In this document: piece after piece, positions 38,458 through 47,498 of the stretch
How positions within the stretch are numbered: position 1 is the stretch's first letter
Layout: every line of letters begins with the position of its first letter
NCBI RefSeq assembly: GCF_036865545.1
Contig: NZ_CP142208.1
Coordinates: 2,790,001-2,854,000 of the forward strand
DNA: 64,000 bases
Direction of reading: 5' to 3'
Origin: Erwinia sp. E_sp_B01_1
GTDB taxonomy: Bacteria; Pseudomonadota; Gammaproteobacteria; Enterobacterales; Enterobacteriaceae
Program-made: the position numbers and the translations under genes
Notes under the pieces: generated by a model
Seen by the model: the letters and a program-made list of their open reading frames with translations, nothing else
Told to the model about the DNA's origin: nothing
The model's database searches: none

Positions 38458-39390
38458 GTGAAAATTGTGCTGTTCGGCAAAAATGGCCAGCTTGGCTGGG
38501 AATTACAACGGGCGCTGGCCCCGCTGGGCACGCTCACCGCCTTCTCTTCAGCGGAGGCTGATTTTACCGACCCCGCTGGCGTGGTGCAGATCCTGCGCGA
38601 GTTGCGCCCGGATGCGATCATCAATGCCGCTGCTTATACCGCCGTCGATCGCGCAGAGAGCGAGCCGCAACAAGCCTTTCTGCTCAATGAGCTTACGGTT
38701 GAAGCGATAGCTAAAGAAGCGCAGCTTTCTGGCGCATGGCTGGTGCACTACTCAACGGACTATGTCTTTCCCGGCAGCGGCGATCGTCCGTGGACGGAAG
38801 AGAATACCCCTGCCCCGCTGAATGTTTACGGGCACAGCAAACTCGCCGGTGAACTGGCGGTGCAAAGACATTGCGCAAAGCACCTGATTTTCCGCACCAG
38901 CTGGGTTTACGCCAGCCGGGGGAATAACTTTGCCAGAACCATGCTTCGTCTGGCTACCAGCCGCAGTCAGCTCTCAGTGATCAACGATCAGTATGGTGCT
39001 CCGACAGGGGCAGATTTGCTGGCGGACTGCACGGCACATGCCCTGCTCAGGGCGCTTAATTCTCCTGAAGTTGCGGGTTTATATCACCTTACGGCCTCAG
39101 GCGTGACCAGCTGGTATGACTACGCCTGCATGTTGTTTACCGAGGCCCGTCACGCTGGCATTGCCCTGACGCTGAAGCAACCGGATCCGGTCCCGACCAG
39201 CCAGTACCCTACGCCTGCTCAGCGCCCGCTGAACTCGCGCCTGAATAACCGTCATTTTCAGCAAACTTTTGGCTTAACGCTGCCCGAGTGGCAGGTGGGC
39301 GTGAAACGGATGCTGAGTGAAATCACCACCCCGCAGGATCGCTGGCCGACTGCGGATGTTGCTGATAATAAGAGTGGAAAAAATGAGTAA
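38458..39390 (+). CDS. rfbD: dTDP-4-dehydrorhamnose reductase
   Basis: A 310-residue SDR-type reductase that makes dTDP-L-rhamnose, the last step of the pathway. The nucleotide motif GKNGQLG is at the N-terminus, and the catalytic YxxxK is in YGHSKLAGE. The start is GTG at 38458-38460, where homologues begin ([10 protein letters not shown]); the frame continues upstream without support. Its stop overlaps the rfbA start by 8 bases. It opens a plus-strand operon rfbD-rfbA-rfbC-ATP-grasp-methyltransferase. Confidence 0.94.
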   Translation: MKIVLFGKNGQLGWELQRALAPLGTLTAFSSAEADFTDPAGVVQILRELRPDAIINAAAYTAVDRAESEPQQAFLLNELTVEAIAKEAQLSGAWLVHYSTDYVFPGSGDRPWTEENTPAPLNVYGHSKLAGELAVQRHCAKHLIFRTSWVYASRGNNFARTMLRLATSRSQLSVINDQYGAPTGADLLADCTAHALLRALNSPEVAGLYHLTASGVTSWYDYACMLFTEARHAGIALTLKQPDPVPTSQYPTPAQRPLNSRLNNRHFQQTFGLTLPEWQVGVKRMLSEITTPQDRWPTADVADNKSGKNE

Positions 39391-40261
39391 ACGTAAAGGC
39401 ATTATTCTTGCTGGCGGGTCCGGAACCCGTCTCTATCCGGTGACCATGGCGGTGAGTAAACAACTGCTACCCGTTTACGATAAACCGATGATCTATTACC
39501 CGATTGGCACCCTGATGCTGGCGGGCATCCGGGACATTCTGATTATCAGCACGCCTCAGGATACCTGTCGCTTTGAGCAACTGCTGGGTGATGGCAGCCA
39601 GTGGGGGCTGAATTTACAGTACAAAGTACAGCCGAGCCCCGATGGACTGGCGCAGGCCTTTATCATTGGCGAAGACTTTATTGGTCGGGACCCCTGTGCG
39701 CTGGTGCTGGGTGACAACATCTATTATGGCCATGACCTGCCAAAGCAACTGGAAGCAGCCGTCAGTCAGACCTCCGGCGCTACCGTATTTGCCTACCATG
39801 TGAACGATCCGGAACGGTATGGCGTGGTGGAGTTTAATCAGGAAGGTATCGCCGTCTCTCTGGAAGAAAAACCTCTGAAGCCCAGAAGCGATTATGCCGT
39901 GACAGGGCTCTACTTCTACGACAACACCGTGGTCAGCAAAGCCAAAAGCCTGAAGCCTTCGGTGCGGGGTGAATTAGAAATTACCGATATCAACCGGCTC
40001 TATATGGATAGCGGCGAGCTCTCCGTAGAGATTATGGGCCGTGGCTATGCCTGGCTGGATACCGGCACGCACGCCAGCCTGATTGAAGCCAGTAACTTCA
40101 TTCAGACCATCGAAGAGCGTCAGGGACTTAAAGTCTCCTGCCCGGAAGAGATTGCTTATCGTCAGGGTTTTATTGATGCAGAACAGGTTAAAAAACTGGC
40201 TGCCCCGCTGGCGAAAAATCCTTATGGCCAGTATCTGTTGAAGATTGTGAAAGGCTACTGA
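39383..40261 (+). CDS. rfbA: Glucose-1-phosphate thymidylyltransferase
   Basis: A 292-residue nucleotidyltransferase that makes dTDP-glucose, the first step toward dTDP-rhamnose and dTDP-amino sugars. The signature [11 protein letters not shown] is at residues 11-21. ATG 39383 lies inside the end of rfbD; the longer frame from 39317 overlaps rfbD and is unnecessary. rfbC follows after 3 bases. Product length is as usual for RmlA. Confidence 0.95.
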   Translation: MSKRKGIILAGGSGTRLYPVTMAVSKQLLPVYDKPMIYYPIGTLMLAGIRDILIISTPQDTCRFEQLLGDGSQWGLNLQYKVQPSPDGLAQAFIIGEDFIGRDPCALVLGDNIYYGHDLPKQLEAAVSQTSGATVFAYHVNDPERYGVVEFNQEGIAVSLEEKPLKPRSDYAVTGLYFYDNTVVSKAKSLKPSVRGELEITDINRLYMDSGELSVEIMGRGYAWLDTGTHASLIEASNFIQTIEERQGLKVSCPEEIAYRQGFIDAEQVKKLAAPLAKNPYGQYLLKIVKGY

Positions 40262-40264
40262 TCG

Positions 40265-40813
40265 ATGAACATTATTCAGACCTCCCTGCCTGAAGTGGTG
40301 ATCTTTGAACCGCGTGTGTTCCGTGATGAACGCGGCTTCTTTTATGAAAGCTTCAGCAAAAAAATGATCGAAGAGGCACTGGGCCGCAAGGTCGACTTTG
40401 TGCAGGATAACCATTCAAAATCCAGCAAAGGCGTACTGCGTGGGCTGCATTATCAGTTGGCTCCGCATGCTCAGGGGAAACTGGTTCGCTGTACTGCCGG
40501 TGAAGTCTTTGATGTGGCGGTGGATATTCGTGAAGAATCGGCCAGTTTCGGTCAGTGGGTGGGGGTTCATCTCTCTGCTGCAAATAACCGCCAGATGTGG
40601 ATACCTGAAGGCTTCGCCCATGGTTTTCTGGTGTTAAGCGATACGGCAGAGTTTTTATATAAGACCACCAACTATTATGCGCCGCAGAGCGAAAGAGCCA
40701 TTATCTTCAATGACAGGACGCTGAATATCGCCTGGCCTGTGGCTGAAAGTGAACTGATTTTGTCGGCTAAGGATTTAGTGGCTGGGGAGTTAATGGCAGG
40801 CAAGGCCGCATGA
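40265..40813 (+). CDS. rfbC: dTDP-4-dehydrorhamnose 3,5-epimerase
   Basis: A 182-residue cupin-fold epimerase. The catalytic His is in GVLRGLHYQ, and the Tyr/Asp pair follows in the TNYYAP and AVDIR regions. It acts between RfbB and RfbD. The stop overlaps the start of the ATP-grasp gene by 4 bases (ATGA). No rfbB (4,6-dehydratase) gene is in the island; a copy elsewhere, such as the enterobacterial common antigen paralogue, would be needed. Confidence 0.95.
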   Translation: MNIIQTSLPEVVIFEPRVFRDERGFFYESFSKKMIEEALGRKVDFVQDNHSKSSKGVLRGLHYQLAPHAQGKLVRCTAGEVFDVAVDIREESASFGQWVGVHLSAANNRQMWIPEGFAHGFLVLSDTAEFLYKTTNYYAPQSERAIIFNDRTLNIAWPVAESELILSAKDLVAGELMAGKAA

Positions 40814-41775
40814 ATATTCTGATTACCGCCATCGGGTCACTCTCCGCCACTGCCGTGATTGGCTCACTGAAGGGCGACGGTCATACCCTTGTCGGATGCG
40901 ATATTTACCCGCAGGAATGGGTATATAATGCCCGACTCGTTGATCGTTTCTTTCAGGCTCCCAAATGTAGTGACTCCACACCCTACATCAACTTTATCAA
41001 CAGGCTTTGCGCAGAACACAGTATTGATTTTATTTTGCCGCTGACCGATCCCGAAGTGGATGTGCTTGCGCAGTTTCGTCACCTTATCAACCCAGGGTCA
41101 CAACTCGCTTTATCGCCTAACGCCGCCCTGAATCTTTGTCGGGACAAACTCAGCTGGTTTGAATTACTGCGGTGTAAAGCGGGACTCAGACTGATTCCCA
41201 CCGTGCTTCTGCATGACTTTGTACCCGGCACGCTGCGATTGCCATTGATCGCTAAGCCGCGAAATGGCCGCAGCAGTGAGGGTATTTATCGTCTGGATAC
41301 CGCTGCGGATATTGCCTGGTTGAAACAGAAAATTCCAGCTGAGCAATTTATTATTCAACCCCTGCTTAGCGGCCCGGTATTCGTGGTTGATGTGGTGCGT
41401 ACTGCCAAAGGCCAGGCCGTGGCCGTTGCCCGTCAGGAGCTGCTCCGTACGGCAAATGGCGCAGGGCTGACCATCCAAATTATTGAAAACCCGGCATTAA
41501 TAAAGACTGCCCTTGAAATAGCTGACCAACTGGGCATTCAGGGATGTATCAACCTGGAATTTTTAGGCACTGATGACGGATTTTATCTTATGGATATTAA
41601 TCCCCGTTTCTCGGCAGGCGTGGAATTTTCACAGATGGCGGGATACGACATGGTCATTAATCATCTGAACAATTTTATTCATCAGGAAATACAGCCTGCT
41701 TTCAACTGCAAACCGGGGATCTTTACCCGGCACTATGTGGCAGAAGAGCAGTATCGAGGACACCATGAACAGTAG
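40810..41775 (+). CDS. ATP-grasp ligase of the flagellin-modification island
   Basis: A 321-residue ATP-grasp enzyme. An N-terminal Rossmann-like domain (about 1-110) is followed by the ATP-grasp fold: the ATP-lid segment LPLIAKPRNGRSSEG and the metal-binding LMDINPRFSAG near the C-terminus. It resembles PylC/carbamoyl-phosphate-synthase-type ligases that make amide bonds through an acyl phosphate. It overlaps rfbC and the methyltransferase gene, so it belongs to the sugar operon; joining an acyl or amino-acid group to an amino sugar is an inference. Confidence 0.8.
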   Translation: MNILITAIGSLSATAVIGSLKGDGHTLVGCDIYPQEWVYNARLVDRFFQAPKCSDSTPYINFINRLCAEHSIDFILPLTDPEVDVLAQFRHLINPGSQLALSPNAALNLCRDKLSWFELLRCKAGLRLIPTVLLHDFVPGTLRLPLIAKPRNGRSSEGIYRLDTAADIAWLKQKIPAEQFIIQPLLSGPVFVVDVVRTAKGQAVAVARQELLRTANGAGLTIQIIENPALIKTALEIADQLGIQGCINLEFLGTDDGFYLMDINPRFSAGVEFSQMAGYDMVINHLNNFIHQEIQPAFNCKPGIFTRHYVAEEQYRGHHEQ

Positions 41776-42490
41776 TCACCCGGATCAGGAAAAACTTGTC
41801 ACCCAGGCCGACTGGGACAGCAAATGGACAGGCATTTTCGAACATTATCAACACGACTTGCGCCACGCTTATTACATTGATGCCATAAGGAAAAAACAAG
41901 AGAGACGTATCCTGGAGATTGCGGCAGGCAGCTTTCGCGATATTGCCCGCCTGAACAAGGGGAATGTTGAGGGGCACGGTATGGACTTTTCTCAGGAAGC
42001 GGTGTCACTGGCGAAAAAGTATTATCCTCAGCTGGCTGAGCGTTTCTCGCAAAAAGACGCCTTCAACCTTGACTTCGCCGATAACCATTTTGATATGAGC
42101 TATCACAATGGTTTCTGGGTGCTGTTTGATGATGAGAACATCAAAAAACTGGCGGTTGAGCAGGCTCGCGTTACCCGTGACCGGATGATTGTCACCGTCC
42201 ACAACGGTCATAACAAAGAATTTAAACGCTATTTCGACAGTAAAAGCGCCACCGATACGCTGTTTAACATTCGCTTTTTTGAATGTGAAGAAATCACTGC
42301 ACTGATGAAAACGGTTTGCCAGAAAGTGACCATTATTCCAGTAGGAAAAGGCAAGAAACGACATGAAGATTTCCTGATCCGTAAAGGTCTGGGTCACCCT
42401 GCGATTCTGAAAGCGTACTTTGATCTTTCACGCCAGGCGCTGCTGGATCAAAGTGAACGGTTGATGTGTATTGGTGAACTTCAGAAGTAA
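41765..42490 (+). CDS. Class I SAM-dependent methyltransferase
   Basis: A 241-residue methyltransferase. Motif I is a loose form (ILEIAAGSFRD), followed by the acidic MDFSQEAV segment and the later FDMSYHNGFWVLF region. ATG 41765 follows GAGGA by 6 bases and lies within the last codons of the ATP-grasp gene, so the two are coupled. In this operon it probably methylates a sugar of the flagellar glycan, comparable in role to VioM of Pseudomonas syringae; that is inference from context. Confidence 0.78.
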   Translation: MNSSHPDQEKLVTQADWDSKWTGIFEHYQHDLRHAYYIDAIRKKQERRILEIAAGSFRDIARLNKGNVEGHGMDFSQEAVSLAKKYYPQLAERFSQKDAFNLDFADNHFDMSYHNGFWVLFDDENIKKLAVEQARVTRDRMIVTVHNGHNKEFKRYFDSKSATDTLFNIRFFECEEITALMKTVCQKVTIIPVGKGKKRHEDFLIRKGLGHPAILKAYFDLSRQALLDQSERLMCIGELQK

Positions 42491-42498
42491 AATGTTAA

Positions 42499-42516
42499 GG
42501 GGAAGTGAACTTCCCC
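42499..42516. terminator. Terminator between convergent island operons
   Basis: GGGGAAGT and ACTTCCCC form a perfect 8-bp stem with a 2-base loop (tighter if opened). It lies between the methyltransferase stop and the glycosyltransferase stop; T-rich bases on both sides suggest it serves both directions. Confidence 0.7.
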
Positions 42517-42525
42517 TCTGTTATA

Positions 42526-45500
42526 TCACCCCGCCAGCCAGGCTTTTGACCAGACCTTTACAGCGTCCACATTCATGATCCCGCTCTGGCGAACCTGCTG
42601 TTGCAGGCGTTGCCCCAGAACACCGCTGGCTTCGGGATCGCTGAGGTGTTGCATTATCGCTTCCCGCCAGCAGCTGATGCGGTTATTCACCCGCGTCACC
42701 CTTAACTCTCCTCTGTATCCCTCAACATCGCTGCAAATAACCGGAACTGCACAGGCGCCATACTCCATCAGGCGCAGTGTCCCTTTGCCGATATTAAAGG
42801 CCGCACCTTCCAGAGGAGCCAGCGCCAGATCGAGATTCAGCAAGGCCAGCTTTGCCGGGTACCAGCTTGTTTCAATCTCCGGCAGGTGTTGAAAAAGCCA
42901 GGGTTTGATCCGCTCAGCGCATGGACCGATAAGGACCCATTCCACACTCTCTGCAAACTCGCGGATCAGTTCGGTAATCAGGGCCATATCGGTGTTACGC
43001 AGGCCAAAACTGTTGATGCCAATACGGGCCTTTTTACTCATCCCCCGGCGCGAGGATAAATTCTGCCAGTCAGGTGTTAACAGCGAACTCATTACCACGA
43101 TATCGCTGTGTTGAGGACGAAGCGCCTCAGCCAGGGCCTCTGTGGTGACAACAACACGATCAACCCGACGCAGAGTATCCCGTAGCAGTTTGCCAATATC
43201 GCCGGGAAACACATTGCGTTCCGGGCTGCTCAGCGGCAATCGGGCAAGGTTTTCATCCAGCTCCAACACTTTGAAAATTGAGGTAACTTTCCCCAGGCGT
43301 TCAAGCCAGTGTTGAAAATCGGGTGAAAGCTGTCGCTGAATGACCAGGCTTTCAGGCTGATATTTCGCTACTTCAGTCAGGTACATGACGTATTCAACTG
43401 ACATGCCTTCCACCAGCCCGGCTGCCTTCATGGCATTCAGGGGCGCAATAATACGCTGATAAGCCCGTTCACTTTGCGTGCAGTGCCATCCCGCCACTAC
43501 CGGTAGCGGACGCCAGTCCAGCGGCTGCCAGGTCATAAGACTGTCTGTATTCAGTTCAAATCCTTTTCCATTCAGCGCCAGGTTTGCATTATAGGCCGGG
43601 TCCTGCGTAGTTACCGGCAACCACTTACGATAAAAATTATCCTGCTCGGACCTGAACCGCTCCAGCTTTTGTGCTTTCTTTGCCACATCGAGGCTTTTCT
43701 GGCTCACGCTGCCTTCATGCATCACCAGAGAGTGTGGCGTCCAGACGGTAAGGTAACCAAGTTCACGCACTTTAAGACAAAAATCGACGTCATTGTAGGA
43801 GACCTGAAACTGCGTCTCATCCAGACCACCCGCTTCAAGCCAGACAGATTTACGCACCAGCAGGCAGGCTGCGGAGACGACAGAATAGTTTTGATCCACC
43901 TGAAGACGCTGCATATAGCCTGATTTTTCGGGTGCCATTTCGTTAAATGGGTGTTCCGCTGGTCCCCTTAACCCCAGTACCACGCCTGCATGTTGTATTT
44001 TGCCATCCGGGTAGAGCAGTCTCGCTCCCGTCACGCCCACTTCCGGACGCAACCCATGGTTCAGTAAGGCATCCAGCCAGTGACCATCTATAATTGCCGT
44101 GTCATTATTCAATAACACCAGATAGTCACCCTTCGCGAACTCTGCCGCATGGTTATTGATGGCTGAATAATTGAAGGGCCAGGGATAACGTAATACCCGC
44201 AGACGATCCGACTGCATCTCTTCAATGCCCTTCAGCCAGGTTTTCGCTTCAGGCGTTTCACTGTTGTTATCCACAATGAGAATTTCATAATTCTGGTAAT
44301 GGGTTTTCTCCATCAGACTGGTGACACAGGCCACCAGCAGGGCTATCTGATCTTTGGTCGGGATAATAATCGACACCAGCGGCTGCTCCTGATGGCCGTA
44401 CCAGAGACGATATTTACCCTCACCCTGCGACACCACCTTGCCGTCAGCGTAACCACGCCGTTGAAGATGCTCTTCGAGGATCTGTTGATGCTGTGCACAG
44501 GACTGGGGGGCCATAATCGCATTAATCAGCGGCTCATGAATGTGTCTTATGGCCGCGATTCCAGCCCCTTCAACCAGGCGAACGGCCAGCTCAAATTCAT
44601 GGCCCGGTGCCACTTCAGCACGGTAACCACCCAGCGCCATCAGCGCCTCTTTTTTTATCAGCCAGTGGCGCGAAAGCGCAGCAGGCAGACTCAGGAAATA
44701 GTCGAGACTGAAATCAGGGCGAAACGCCGTCTGGTGGGCAAAGCCTTGCTCACAAATAATCTCGTCGCAGTAGAGCGCCAGGCCGTCGGTGTCGGACAGA
44801 CGGTTAGCCAGGATAATCAGCCCTGAAAGCAGGAATTTATCCCCGGCCTGCACGCTGATAAACCAGTCAGCCTGCGTCTGCTTAACGGCTTCGTTGAGTT
44901 CAGTAACATGCCGCTTCCAGCCATCCACTTCCTGAATTATCACCGGAATAAGGCGAAATTTATCGTGAGCGAAAAGGCTCAGGCTGGTCAGGGTATCCTG
45001 CAGCAGCAGCGGATTATTGCCTCTGATACAAACACCTATGGTTAGTGGCTGTTCACGCGATGCCAGCCGCTGCCCGACCAGCGTTGCCTGAAGAGGTGAC
45101 AACAGGCGTGGACGCAGCCAGTCCCTTACCACATTCGCTTTTTTGCCCAGTTCAAATCCCACGAGCAGATTGATTTTTTGCCATTGATCTGGCGCCCTCA
45201 TGGGCATCACGCGGATCACAGCGCTGAGTTCCGGATGAGGTGGGACGTACCACCCCAACTCTTTCAACGCCAGGGGAAAGTTTTTATAGGTTTCAACAGC
45301 CAACTGCGGGAGGTAACCCGCATTCTGACTGGTTTGTTGTGCAGAAAGGCGAAAACTGGACCAGGGGTGAATCAAATAGGCAAGATGGCCGCGCTGCAAT
45401 AATTTTACATACAGCGCCATATCGATAAAGTACGACATGTCATAGCCGTTGAGTAAAAACAACCCGTCTGGTTGTTGCAGCAGCGCCATTAAATCCTGGC

Positions 45501-46023
45501 GACGGCATAATACGGTGCTCGGTTCGCCGATAAAATTAAGGCTGGAATCACTAACGAAGCTCACCACATCCTGGCCGTGCATAATGGTGTCTTCCGTTAC
45601 CGGTGCCGTGGTCGCCGGAATGTCTGCAACAATATCACCAATATGATTTATACGTTGTCTGCGGGAGGTAGCCAGGGAGACACCTGGTTGTTCAATAGCC
45701 TCCACCAGCGCACTCACGCAGCCCGGCAGCATCAGGTCATCATCATAAAAAAATTTAACGTATTCGCCGCTCGCACGCTGAAGACAGGAGAGTAAATTGC
45801 CCCTTTCAGCTAAAGCAGGTTGGTTTTTTTCATAAAAAATCGGAATATTGCTGCCTGCTTTCACAGCGTCCACTTCGTTGCGAATCACCTCCCCGTCACT
45901 GTCATCACCAATGATGATCTCCAGGGCAGGATAATCCTGAGAAATGGCGCAGTTCAGCGCTTCACGGAAAAAACTCTCTTTATAAGCAGGGATCAGAATA
46001 CTGACCAGAGGGTGATGTTTCAT
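42526..46023 (-). CDS. Large multidomain glycosyltransferase (probable flagellin glycosyltransferase) 1
   Basis: An 1165-residue cytosolic protein. An N-terminal family 2 glycosyltransferase domain (about 5-230, LVSILIPAYKESF and a FYDDDLMLPG acidic motif), then a region resembling a second degenerate copy (about 330-540), a second GT2 domain (about 545-800, VSIIIPTKDQ and LLNNDTAIIDG), and a GT4-like C-terminal domain (about 990-1160, ARIGINSFG and RLMEYGACAVPVI). It is a paralogue of the 1227-residue protein at 47499 over the GT2 and C-terminal parts. Such proteins in flagellar loci glycosylate flagellin in other bacteria; that role here is inferred from position. Confidence 0.85.
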   Translation of the reverse strand: MKHHPLVSILIPAYKESFFREALNCAISQDYPALEIIIGDDSDGEVIRNEVDAVKAGSNIPIFYEKNQPALAERGNLLSCLQRASGEYVKFFYDDDLMLPGCVSALVEAIEQPGVSLATSRRQRINHIGDIVADIPATTAPVTEDTIMHGQDVVSFVSDSSLNFIGEPSTVLCRRQDLMALLQQPDGLFLLNGYDMSYFIDMALYVKLLQRGHLAYLIHPWSSFRLSAQQTSQNAGYLPQLAVETYKNFPLALKELGWYVPPHPELSAVIRVMPMRAPDQWQKINLLVGFELGKKANVVRDWLRPRLLSPLQATLVGQRLASREQPLTIGVCIRGNNPLLLQDTLTSLSLFAHDKFRLIPVIIQEVDGWKRHVTELNEAVKQTQADWFISVQAGDKFLLSGLIILANRLSDTDGLALYCDEIICEQGFAHQTAFRPDFSLDYFLSLPAALSRHWLIKKEALMALGGYRAEVAPGHEFELAVRLVEGAGIAAIRHIHEPLINAIMAPQSCAQHQQILEEHLQRRGYADGKVVSQGEGKYRLWYGHQEQPLVSIIIPTKDQIALLVACVTSLMEKTHYQNYEILIVDNNSETPEAKTWLKGIEEMQSDRLRVLRYPWPFNYSAINNHAAEFAKGDYLVLLNNDTAIIDGHWLDALLNHGLRPEVGVTGARLLYPDGKIQHAGVVLGLRGPAEHPFNEMAPEKSGYMQRLQVDQNYSVVSAACLLVRKSVWLEAGGLDETQFQVSYNDVDFCLKVRELGYLTVWTPHSLVMHEGSVSQKSLDVAKKAQKLERFRSEQDNFYRKWLPVTTQDPAYNANLALNGKGFELNTDSLMTWQPLDWRPLPVVAGWHCTQSERAYQRIIAPLNAMKAAGLVEGMSVEYVMYLTEVAKYQPESLVIQRQLSPDFQHWLERLGKVTSIFKVLELDENLARLPLSSPERNVFPGDIGKLLRDTLRRVDRVVVTTEALAEALRPQHSDIVVMSSLLTPDWQNLSSRRGMSKKARIGINSFGLRNTDMALITELIREFAESVEWVLIGPCAERIKPWLFQHLPEIETSWYPAKLALLNLDLALAPLEGAAFNIGKGTLRLMEYGACAVPVICSDVEGYRGELRVTRVNNRISCWREAIMQHLSDPEASGVLGQRLQQQVRQSGIMNVDAVKVWSKAWLAG

Positions 46024-46096
46024 TGTGCAATTATCCTGGAATTGTTAAAACCAGCACGGCACCTGCGTGGCCAGACGTGGCGCGCTGATATTGCCC

Positions 46097-47290
46097 TCAG
46101 GCAGAATGTTTAAAAATCAGTGTTTCTGCCGGTTTCTGCTCTTCGACACTGGCAGGATTTAAGGCATGCAATAGGGCGGGGATTGCCGATTTTCCACAAA
46201 CCGCGTTCACCTGGGCACCGATCTGCGCGATGATCTCTTTCTCAAGACCCGGGTAAATGGGTAAGCACAGGATCCGGCTGGCAATATCCCGCGAAACATT
46301 ACAGACTCCGCCATCACTCAAATAAGCCACGCTGTCCAGGCTGGGATAGAAGTATCGCCGGGCTACCACATCAATATTTTTCAGACGCTCCACTAACTCC
46401 AGCAGCTGCGTTTCACTGTTTAATAACACGGGCAGATAGGCGAAGTTTGCTGTGGCGGCTGGGTGTTTTTGCTGCTGCTGAACCTGAGGCAGTAATGCGG
46501 ACTGGTAGCATTGCCAGGCGGCTTGACGCGCGGTGAAATTTTGTTCGATTTCATCCAGCATCGCCAGACCCATCGCGGCACTGAATTCGTTCATTTTGGC
46601 ATTGATCCCTGGGCCGGCGATTTGCTCGGGTCCGGTAATACCAAAGTTGATTAACTCTCGAGCCTTAAGCAAATCCTCTTCATTACGGAAGATAATGGCC
46701 CCACCCTCGATGGAATGAAAAATCTTGGTGGCATGGAAGCTCAGCGTGGTGGCATCTCCCCAGTTCAGTAAGCTTTTGTCCTGATATTTCACGTTAAAGG
46801 CATGCGCGCCATCGTAGATCACTTTAAGGTGATGCTGCCGGGCAAACTGGTCAATTTTTTCCACGTCACAGCTGTTGCCGAACACATGGACGGGAACGAT
46901 CGCCCGGGTTTGTGGGGTCACTAATGCGCCCAGACGCTCAGCATCCAGACACCAGTTCAGCGAATCGATATCGCAGAACACCGGCTTAATCCCTTCCCAG
47001 TTCAGCGTACTGGCTGTTGCAACAAAACTGAACGGGGTGGTAATCGCTTCGGCGGGTTTGCCGTTGACGGTCTGCTGAATACCCAGGGCGCGATAGGCAA
47101 TCTGTAAGGCCAGCGTTCCGTTTGAAACCAGCAGTAAATGCTCAACGCCCAGAAATGCTTTCAGTCGTTCGGTAAACGTCTGAACCAGCGGGCCGTTATT
47201 AGTGAGCAGCTTGCGTGAATAGATACCGTCAATGTACTGATTAAGACGTTCACGATCGGGAAGCCAGGGCTGAGTGACGTAGGTAGTCAT
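46097..47290 (-). CDS. VioA-like dTDP-sugar aminotransferase (DegT/DnrJ/EryC1 family)
   Basis: A 397-residue PLP-dependent aminotransferase. The PLP lysine is Lys189 in SFHATKIF, with Asp160 in the YDGAHAF segment. The N-terminus (VTQPWLP, then LTNNGPLVQ and NGTLAL) is that of VioA-type enzymes, which convert dTDP-4-keto-6-deoxyglucose to dTDP-4-amino-4,6-dideoxyglucose (viosamine). ATG 47290 gives that N-terminus; the GTG at 47302 is less likely. It lies between the two large glycosyltransferases. The exact product is an inference from family resemblance. Confidence 0.85.
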   Translation of the reverse strand: MTTYVTQPWLPDRERLNQYIDGIYSRKLLTNNGPLVQTFTERLKAFLGVEHLLLVSNGTLALQIAYRALGIQQTVNGKPAEAITTPFSFVATASTLNWEGIKPVFCDIDSLNWCLDAERLGALVTPQTRAIVPVHVFGNSCDVEKIDQFARQHHLKVIYDGAHAFNVKYQDKSLLNWGDATTLSFHATKIFHSIEGGAIIFRNEEDLLKARELINFGITGPEQIAGPGINAKMNEFSAAMGLAMLDEIEQNFTARQAAWQCYQSALLPQVQQQQKHPAATANFAYLPVLLNSETQLLELVERLKNIDVVARRYFYPSLDSVAYLSDGGVCNVSRDIASRILCLPIYPGLEKEIIAQIGAQVNAVCGKSAIPALLHALNPASVEEQKPAETLIFKHSA

Positions 47291-47474
47291 TATAGATCTC
47301 ACAGAAGCCAGTTACAGGAACGGTGGGTCATATAGCCGGCAGCCCATCGTTGACGTCAGAATTTTTGCGCCATTTGATAAACAGATTACTGTGAATAATT
47401 TTTTTGAATCGGGGGAATAACTGATATTAATGCGGGTATTAAGGCCGTTCGATTGAGTAGCTTACCGGATAAAA

Positions 47475-47491
47475 CGGGGGCATAGCCCCCG
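47475..47491 (-). terminator. Terminator after the second large glycosyltransferase
   Basis: CGGGGG and CCCCCG form a 6-bp GC stem with a 5-base loop, followed on the minus strand by TTTT. It lies just past the stop at 47499. Confidence 0.75.
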
Positions 47492-47498
47492 CGTAGTA

